Below, in pieces: positions 58,313 to 64,000 of a DNA stretch of 64,000 nt. Every line of letters starts with the position of its first letter. Position 1 is the first letter of the stretch. Origin of the DNA: Bog-473 sp035552395 (GTDB lineage: Bacteria > Actinomycetota > Acidimicrobiia > Acidimicrobiales > RAAP-2); NCBI GenBank assembly GCA_035552395.1, contig DASZLL010000008.1:1-64000 (forward strand), written 5' to 3'. The position numbers and the translations under genes are program-made. Under the pieces are notes generated by a model. It was not told the DNA's origin and did no database searches. It saw nothing but the letters and a program-made list of their open reading frames with translations.

Positions 58313-60438
58313 GACGCGGACCGCGAGCTGACAGGCGACGGCTGCGTGACGGAGAAGATGTGACAGGGCACGTCGTCAGGCTCGAGCTTGACGAAGTTGC
58401 TCGACTCCTCCCAGACATAGCGGGCGTCGGTAAGCAGGTCGTGCATTACGTATGGGGCCCCGGCCGCGAGACCGAGCCCGTCCAGGTCGAGGGTAACCCA
58501 GCCCGACTGGGGGAACTGGTGGTCGAGGCTGACCACGACGACCATGGTGTCCTGTCCGACAGAGGTGCCACGCACCTTCGAGTAGGCGATGATCCGGTCG
58601 TTGTCGGTGCGGTGGAAGGCCAAGGTGTCGTTGAACTGCAGGGCGACGTGGTTGCGCCGGATCTGATTCACGAGACCGATGAACGGGGCGAGGCTGAGCG
58701 GGCTCCGCAGATCCCACGAACGGACCTGGTACTTCTCGGAGCGGAGGTACTCCTCTGAATCCGGGTGACGTGGCAGGTGCTCCTGCAGCTCGAAGGCCGG
58801 ACCGTAAATGCCATACGAAGCGCTCAGCGTGGCGGCCAGGACCAGCCGGGAGAGGAAGGCGGCCCGGCCGCCGGACTGGAGCTCCTCGCTCAAGATGTCC
58901 GGCGTGTTCGGCCACAGGTTGGGCCGGACGTAGTCGGCCAGCTCGGACCGGGTGAGCTCGGTCATGTAGGTCTCGAGCTCCCATTTCGTGGTGCGCCAGG
59001 TGAAGTACGTGTAGGACTGTGTGAACCCAATACGGGCAAGGTGCTCCATCACCCGGGGCCGCGTGAACGCCTCGGACAAGAAGATCAGGTCGGGAGCCTC
59101 CGAGCGGAGCGAGGCGAGCAGCCATTCCCAGAAGGCGAACGGCTTGGTATGCGGGTTGTCCACCCGGAACACCTTCACGCTGTGGCCGACCCAGAACCGG
59201 ACGACGTCGAGGAGGGCGTTCCACAGACCCGGCCAGTCGCTTCCGGAGAAATCGAACGGGTAGATGTCCTCGTAGCGCTTGGGTGGGTTTTCGGCGGGGC
59301 GGATGCTGCCGTCGGGCCGGTGGCGGAACCATTCGGGGTGCTCCCTCACCCATGGATGGTCGGGCGAGGCCTGCAAGGCGAGGTCGATCGCTACGTCGAT
59401 GCCTCGCCCTGCCGCGTCGGCGACCAGGCCCTCGAAGTCGCGCATCGTGCCGAGGTCCGGATGGACAGAGGTATGGCCACCGTCGGCCGCCCCGATGGCC
59501 CAGGGGCTGCCGGGGTCGCCAGGCTTCGTGATGGTGGCGCCGTCGCCGCCCTTGCGGGCGGTCAGCCCGATCGGGTGGATCGGCGGCAGGTACAGCACGT
59601 CGAAGCCCATCTGCTCGACGTAGTCCAGCCTCGCCCGCACGTCGGCGAACGTGCCGTGACGCCCCGGGTCCGACGACGCCGAACGAGGGAACATCTCGTA
59701 CCAGGAGCTGAATCGGGCCTTGGGAGCTTCGGCGAGCACGGAGTACACGTCCGATGTGCTGGCCGAGCGAGGGTCGGCCAGCTCCGCCATGAGCCGGCCG
59801 AACGGCTCGGAGAAGAGCACGTCCGCCAGGGTCTTGCGCTGAGCCGTCACGTCCTGGAGGGCCCACTGCGCCAGGTCGTCGGGAACTCCACCCTCGAGGC
59901 CCCGCACTCCGGTGCGCACCGCCTCGGCCAACGCCGCCAGCAGGCGGCGGTCCGCGGCACGCGCGTGCGAGCCAGCCGCACCGATCACCTCTGCGCCGAC
60001 CACCAGCTCGGTCGCCAGGTCCTGGCCGGCCCCCGCTCTTGCGACGAGGTCGCCGCGCCAGGTGGCGAACTGGTCAACCCGGGCGCGGACCGCGAAGCGG
60101 TAGAGGCCCTTGGTATGGACGGGTAACTCGCCGAGCCAGCGGTCGTCGTAAAGCGGGCGCATGGGCGCGGTGTCCCACTTGGAACTCGATGCATGCCGGT
60201 AGCGCAGCTCGACCGACAAAGAGTCGTGCCCGTCGACGAAGGCATCGGCAGCGACTCTGAGGAGCTCGCCCACTGTCGTTTTGGCGGCGCGGGTCCCGCC
60301 AGCTACCCGCGGCCGCACGTCGCGGACCACTGGCCGGGCCCAGGCCGACGGAAGGGGAGGGGTGGCGGCCCTCCCCTGGGGATTGGTCTCGTACTCCACC
60401 TCGATCTTGGGGCGGCTCTTTTGGCGGGGCGTCCCCAT
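58309..60438 (-). CDS. glgE: Alpha-1,4-glucan:maltose-1-phosphate maltosyltransferase
   Basis: A 709-residue GH13 subfamily 3 enzyme that extends alpha-1,4-glucan with maltosyl units from maltose-1-phosphate. Characteristic blocks are SSWYEMFPRSASSDPGRHGTFADVRARLDYVEQMGFDVLYLPPIHPIGLTARKGGD, VKVFRVDNPHTKPFAFWEWLL (nucleophile Asp), LIFLSEAFTRPRVMEHLARIGFTQSYTYFTWR (acid Glu) and LWPNTPDILSEELQSGGRAAFLSRLVLAATLSASYGIYGPAFELQE. The ATG at 60438 fits the family N-terminus; AGGAGG lies 12 bases upstream, farther than usual. A GTTT-N16-GGGTAG element lies about 30-55 bases upstream, so the operon may have an internal stress promoter here. Confidence 0.94.
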   Translation of the reverse strand: MGTPRQKSRPKIEVEYETNPQGRAATPPLPSAWARPVVRDVRPRVAGGTRAAKTTVGELLRVAADAFVDGHDSLSVELRYRHASSSKWDTAPMRPLYDDRWLGELPVHTKGLYRFAVRARVDQFATWRGDLVARAGAGQDLATELVVGAEVIGAAGSHARAADRRLLAALAEAVRTGVRGLEGGVPDDLAQWALQDVTAQRKTLADVLFSEPFGRLMAELADPRSASTSDVYSVLAEAPKARFSSWYEMFPRSASSDPGRHGTFADVRARLDYVEQMGFDVLYLPPIHPIGLTARKGGDGATITKPGDPGSPWAIGAADGGHTSVHPDLGTMRDFEGLVADAAGRGIDVAIDLALQASPDHPWVREHPEWFRHRPDGSIRPAENPPKRYEDIYPFDFSGSDWPGLWNALLDVVRFWVGHSVKVFRVDNPHTKPFAFWEWLLASLRSEAPDLIFLSEAFTRPRVMEHLARIGFTQSYTYFTWRTTKWELETYMTELTRSELADYVRPNLWPNTPDILSEELQSGGRAAFLSRLVLAATLSASYGIYGPAFELQEHLPRHPDSEEYLRSEKYQVRSWDLRSPLSLAPFIGLVNQIRRNHVALQFNDTLAFHRTDNDRIIAYSKVRGTSVGQDTMVVVVSLDHQFPQSGWVTLDLDGLGLAAGAPYVMHDLLTDARYVWEESSNFVKLEPDDVPCHIFSVTQPSPVSSRSAS

Positions 60439-60467
60439 GTGGTGGGTGTACCTCCTCTGGTGTGGCC

Positions 60468-60493
60468 CTACCCGACCCCGATTGGGCATAAAC
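60468..60493 (-). promoter_or_regulatory. Candidate SigB/SigF-type stress promoter of glgE (GTTT-N16-GGGTAG)
   Basis: Read on the minus strand, GTTT (complement of 60490-60493) and GGGTAG (complement of 60468-60473) are 16 bases apart, close to the GTTT-N14-17-GGGTAT pattern of actinobacterial general-stress sigma factors. It lies in the 124-base gap between the GT2 gene and glgE. This is the best of the three such matches in the window. Confidence 0.45.
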
Positions 60494-60562
60494 GGCCGGC
60501 GCAAGCCGACGGCCGATCGGGGTGCCCTCGCTGGCTCGGCTTAGGACCTGCGGACTGAAGGG

Positions 60563-62782
60563 CTACGCCCCTGGTGTCGTCGTCGAAGTTGTCGAAGCGG
60601 TCGTCGTCGTACTGGGCGGGACCGTCGTCGTCGTCGTCGTTGTAGACGTGCTGGTCGAGGTCGTCCCTGGGGTCGAGGTAGTGGTGCTCGACGATGAAGT
60701 GGTCGAGGTTCCGGACGGCTTCGCGCCGCTGGTCGTCGTGGTCGTCGTGGTCGACGGCGAAGCGGGATGGCTCACGAGTCCGAAGGGGCCGTTGTCGCCC
60801 GGCCCCGCTTGCGGCGTACTGAAGGGGTTGGACGGCTTGCCTGGGTGGCTCACCCCGATCGCGAGCACAATCACGAACGCGGCGGTGCCGAGGCACGCGG
60901 CGCCGAGTGATCCCACGGCGACTGGCCTGGCCAGCGCCGCGAGGCGCTCCCGCCGCGACTCCGTCCGGCGCCGCTCTTCAAGCTCTGGCGTGAGGTGTTC
61001 GCGTTGGTCCAACCATGACATCACCGGCGCCGAGGCGTAGACGGACCCTTGCCACGAGACCAGCCCGATAAGTAGCCATGTGGCGTTCGTGGTGGCCGCG
61101 AGCGCCGCGGCCATGCCCCACATGACGACCGTCAAGAGCAGTTCTGTACGCGCCGAGATGAACGCCGACCACAGGTGCCGGTCACCCTCGCTCTTCGGCG
61201 TGCGCATGAAGACACCCTCACGGCGAACAAGACCCTGCACGCACGCGAGCGCTACCGTCCACGAGAGCGACAGCCAATTGACGAAGGCGAACAGCGCCCG
61301 TCCGTAGGAGATCCGGGTGCGGTTCCTCAGTGCCCAAACGGCCCGGAGGAGCCCGACTGCGAGCAGGGTGGCCGGCAGGAGGATGGTGGGCCCGATGAGC
61401 GGGCGGATCGCCACCGACGACCCCGAGAGCAACAGGGCCGCAACGACTGTCAATACCAAGGTGAAGCCAAGCAGGATGAGATCGTTCGTCCATTGGAGCC
61501 CGCCAATCAAGTAGTCGATGCGCTGTCCAAACGTGAGTTGATTGTCGGGATCCCTGTTCCACGGCATCAAGCTCTTCCAGTGCCGTCGCAGGATCTGCAT
61601 ACCGCCGAAGCACCACCGGAACCGCTGGCTCTTCAAAGAAGAGAAACTAAGCGGCATGATGCCGCGCCCGTAACTGCGAGCAATGAACAGGCCGAAGTAT
61701 CCGGCCATGAGCAGACGCAGCGAAGTCTCAGCGTCCTCCGTAATGCACCATTCATCCCACCCCCCCAACTCGACGAGTGACGCTCGCCGGAGAAGACCCA
61801 TGGTTCCGGCGAAGATGATCGAGTTCCGTTCGTTGCGTGACGGCATCGCAGACGCGAAGAAGTACCGGTACGCGTCGTAACACGCCGTCAGATAGCGGTT
61901 GCCTTCGAACTCTCTGTAGTCCTGGGGCGTCTGGACAAACGCCAGCTGTGAGTCGACGAAGTAGCCGACGGTGTCATTCAACCAGTTGGGGTCGACCAGG
62001 TAGTCGGCATCCACAACCCCGATAATTTCTGCACACGGGTCGACATAGCGCTCGAGCGCCAGGTTGAGTGCCCCTGACTTGAAGCCGGGCCACGGGTCGA
62101 CGTGCACGAATTTCACCCGGGATGTCCCGGCACAGTACTCCTCGACCGGCTGCCATACCTCGGGGTCGCGCGTGTTGTTGTCTATGACGACGATCTCGAA
62201 GTCGGGGTAGTTCAAGGCCTCGGCCGCTTTGATCGCTTGAATGAGCATGTCGGGTGGCTCGTTGTAGGCAGCGATGTGAATCGAGACCTTCGGCTGATAC
62301 GACGGGTCGGGCCGGGGGAACTCTCGGGAGTGTCGGACTCGGCACACGACATCGCAGGTCTCGAACGCGAACGTGGCCGCGATGATGAGGGCGGCCATTT
62401 CGAGCAAGAAAAGGAGCGCAGAGGCAACTGCACCCAAGAACGAGAAGTTGCTCGCCACGGTGACGTCCGCGGCGAACCCGAGATACGCGAGCGCGGCAGC
62501 GATGAAGCTGGCGAAGAAGTACTGCCCAAACGGATTCCAGACTCCTCGCGCCGCCGCGACAGCCAGCACGCAGATGAAGACAAAGACCTCGCTACCTTCG
62601 ACCGGTGCGGCCGGGAGAGTAAACCAAAGCGCGGCAAGGTACCCGGCAACGAAGGCACCGACAGCCCCGAGCAGAACCCCTCCAACCTGCGAGGCGAAAC
62701 GAACCCGGGACCCCAACGTGAAGAGGAGGAGCGCCGCGATTGCCAGATTGATACTGCAGACGATGAAGACGCTGAAGAGCAC
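60563..62782 (-). CDS. Membrane glycosyltransferase family 2 (cellulose-synthase-like) with extracellular Thr-rich tail
   Basis: A 739-residue membrane protein. About five N-terminal helices (residues 1-155) precede a GT2 domain (about 165-420): VSIHIAAYNEPPDMLIQAIKAAEALNYPDFEIVVIDNN, GVVDADYLVDPNW (metal-binding Asp-x-Asp), ITEDAETSLRLLMAGY (catalytic Asp) and SLKSQRFRWCFGG (the QxxRW motif). Four more helices follow to about 640. The last about 80 residues form a Ser/Thr-rich, proline-spotted tail after one more helix. The architecture is that of processive or semi-processive beta-glycan synthases. The polymer is unknown. ATG at 62782, 12 bases after the treT stop. The tail is encoded by an ACG/TCG-rich microsatellite prone to length change. 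Confidence 0.88.
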   Translation of the reverse strand: MLFSVFIVCSINLAIAALLLFTLGSRVRFASQVGGVLLGAVGAFVAGYLAALWFTLPAAPVEGSEVFVFICVLAVAAARGVWNPFGQYFFASFIAAALAYLGFAADVTVASNFSFLGAVASALLFLLEMAALIIAATFAFETCDVVCRVRHSREFPRPDPSYQPKVSIHIAAYNEPPDMLIQAIKAAEALNYPDFEIVVIDNNTRDPEVWQPVEEYCAGTSRVKFVHVDPWPGFKSGALNLALERYVDPCAEIIGVVDADYLVDPNWLNDTVGYFVDSQLAFVQTPQDYREFEGNRYLTACYDAYRYFFASAMPSRNERNSIIFAGTMGLLRRASLVELGGWDEWCITEDAETSLRLLMAGYFGLFIARSYGRGIMPLSFSSLKSQRFRWCFGGMQILRRHWKSLMPWNRDPDNQLTFGQRIDYLIGGLQWTNDLILLGFTLVLTVVAALLLSGSSVAIRPLIGPTILLPATLLAVGLLRAVWALRNRTRISYGRALFAFVNWLSLSWTVALACVQGLVRREGVFMRTPKSEGDRHLWSAFISARTELLLTVVMWGMAAALAATTNATWLLIGLVSWQGSVYASAPVMSWLDQREHLTPELEERRRTESRRERLAALARPVAVGSLGAACLGTAAFVIVLAIGVSHPGKPSNPFSTPQAGPGDNGPFGLVSHPASPSTTTTTTTSGAKPSGTSTTSSSSTTTSTPGTTSTSTSTTTTTTTVPPSTTTTASTTSTTTPGA

Positions 62783-62794
62783 TTGTCCGCCCGG

Positions 62795-64000
62795 TCAGGC
62801 CACGATGATCCGCTCGACCAACTCAAGGTAGCGGCAGAGGTAATTCGGGGCGAGAAAGTTGTCCTTGACGGATGCGCGGGCTGCCGTACCGAGCGCGGCA
62901 GCGGCGTTACGGTCGAGCAAGAGCTGGGACATCGCAGCGCCGAAGGCCCAGCTGTCCTCGGGATCGTCGACGAGCACACCGCTCACGCCATCGGAGATCT
63001 GATCTCGAATACCACCGACCGCGTTTGCCACTATTGGCCGCCCTTTCCACATCGCCTCGGCGACGGTCAGACCGAAACCCTCGGCCACGCTCTTCTGGAC
63101 CACCACGTCGGAACGGCGCTGTAGCGCATTGACGACGGCCGCGTTCTCTTCGATGTCCTCCATTGGCAGACAGGCCACGTGCACACGGGACCGTGCCGGT
63201 TCAGGCAGGGACGCAATGCACTCGCGGAGCTCGTCGAGGGTGGTCGAGCCCTCCGGATCGTCGATGACTGCCTCGGGCGACGGGCCCGCGAGTACGAGAT
63301 GCGCTCCCAACTGCAATGGGACTGCCTCCGCGAAGGAGCGCGCCACGCCTGCATGGTCCTTGAGCGGATCCCAGCGGGAGACCTGCGTCACCACAGGTGC
63401 GTCTGCTGGCAATTGCTGCTCCTCAATGACGCGTGTGGTACGGCAGACCCGGCCCGGCGAGCCGTTGACGCGCGTGAAGATCGCTTGACCGGTTCCGGGC
63501 TGGCCCGTGAGGCCGGTTGCGGCGAGGATGCCATCGATCTGATCTGGCTCCATCGCTTGATTCTTAGGAGAGAACGCGTCGATGCAAGGCGGGATGACCA
63601 CGGCGCTTCTTGTCTCCAGACCATCCCACTTGTATTGCGTCCGGCTGAATACTTGCGCGTGGGCTCTCCTCGCCGCGGGAAGCAGAAAGTCCCAGGCCAG
63701 TCGGCACTGCTCGTTGACAACATCTGCGCCCACGTGGCAGTTCCAGATGACCGTGGCACCTAAGTCCCGCAGGTCTGGTGCCAGACCCACTACCTGCGGG
63801 TCGTGCAGGACGACCACGTCACCTGGTTTGATCTCCTCCGTTAATGGGATCAGCTCTGCCGCCAGTACCGAGCGGTAGAGACTTGCCTCGGCCGGACCGA
63901 GCTCGCCGCCGTCGCCCTCCTTGCCGTGGAGCAGATGATGAATGCGCTTCGTCAGGACGAAGAACTCCTCGGTGCCCTCGAGGACCAGCCATCGGGACCG
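62795..64000 (-). CDS. treT: Trehalose glycosyltransferring synthase TreT (GT4), 5' end outside window
   Basis: A partial gene; the 5' end lies beyond 64000. The visible 401 residues begin RSRWLVLEGTEEFFVLTKRIHHLLHGKEGDGGELGPAEASLYRSVLAAELIPLTEEIKPGDVVVLHDPQVVGLAPDLRDLGATVIWNCHVGAD, characteristic of TreT. TQVSRWDPLKDHAGVARSFAEAVP and SDVVVQKSVAEGFGLTVAEAMWKGRPIVANAVGGIRDQI carry the GT4 glutamate pair of the EGFGLTVAEA donor-binding motif. TreT joins an NDP-glucose with glucose to give trehalose. It is the most upstream visible gene of the minus-strand run, 12 bases before the GT2 gene. Confidence 0.88.
   Translation of the reverse strand, partial: RSRWLVLEGTEEFFVLTKRIHHLLHGKEGDGGELGPAEASLYRSVLAAELIPLTEEIKPGDVVVLHDPQVVGLAPDLRDLGATVIWNCHVGADVVNEQCRLAWDFLLPAARRAHAQVFSRTQYKWDGLETRSAVVIPPCIDAFSPKNQAMEPDQIDGILAATGLTGQPGTGQAIFTRVNGSPGRVCRTTRVIEEQQLPADAPVVTQVSRWDPLKDHAGVARSFAEAVPLQLGAHLVLAGPSPEAVIDDPEGSTTLDELRECIASLPEPARSRVHVACLPMEDIEENAAVVNALQRRSDVVVQKSVAEGFGLTVAEAMWKGRPIVANAVGGIRDQISDGVSGVLVDDPEDSWAFGAAMSQLLLDRNAAAALGTAARASVKDNFLAPNYLCRYLELVERIIVA

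Overview
The window is GC-rich, densely coded DNA that looks like an actinobacterial chromosome. Supporting signs are a mycothiol-dependent (maleylpyruvate isomerase-type) enzyme, luciferase-like flavin/F420-type oxidoreductases, a GlgE alpha-glucan pathway, frequent GTG starts, many ATGA/GTGA start-stop overlaps, and several genes whose start codon lies 6-7 bases after a TANNNT-like -10 element, as in leaderless transcripts. An acidimicrobial lineage would fit, but that is inference; no rRNA or tRNA gene was seen.

Layout. 1-4.2 kb: a decayed luciferase-like gene, a TMEM175-type channel, a two-gene unit of a RibD/DHFR-like reductase plus a small protein built of 21 consecutive Ser-x-x triplets, a second luciferase-like oxidoreductase and an SRPBCC protein. 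4.2-9.5 kb: a class III nucleotide cyclase with a degenerate alpha/beta-hydrolase front half, then a minus-strand unit (DUF1214, sulfotransferase, SDR, HAD). 9.7-20.7 kb: CPA2 antiporter overlapping a DUF2254 protein, VOC protein, secreted G1-type glutamic peptidase, sulfatase, class III aminotransferase coupled to an HpnA-like epimerase, an unusual nested set of inverted repeats, ettA and a TANGO2-like NRDE protein. 20.7-33.7 kb: secreted protein, methyltransferase, AsnC/Lrp regulator coupled to a seven-bladed-propeller lipoprotein, mycothiol enzyme coupled to an S1P-lyase-like decarboxylase, SulP transporter, lipoprotein, EEP phosphatase, then a plus-strand run (aminotransferase, PhzF, NUDIX, zinc-ribbon coiled coil, histidine phosphatase, DUF2889). 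33.7-38.7 kb: a minus-strand Mrp/Mbh-type cation/proton antiporter operon (E-F-G-DUF4040-B-C-D) and UdgX.

39.4-44.4 kb is a less GC-rich block with a different flavour: topoisomerase IB, DUF6328, a tiny hydrophobic protein, BrkB/YihY, DUF1345, a histone-H1-like repeat protein and a small basic protein. Such genes are typical of stress or accessory regions. A 37-base palindrome sits at its left edge.

44.56-64 kb is the highlight: nine co-directional minus-strand genes, treT (cut by the window end), a membrane GT2, glgE, treS-maltokinase fusion, malQ, glgB, treZ, glgX, treY. Most are joined by 4-base overlaps. Together they encode three separate trehalose-forming routes (TreT, TreS, TreYZ) and the GlgE glucan route. 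On paper they close a cycle: trehalose to maltose, maltose-1-phosphate, branched glucan, malto-oligosaccharide, and back to trehalose. A GTTT-N16-GGGTAG element upstream of glgE resembles a stress sigma factor (SigB/SigF-type) promoter; two similar elements lie in front of genes of the stress block.
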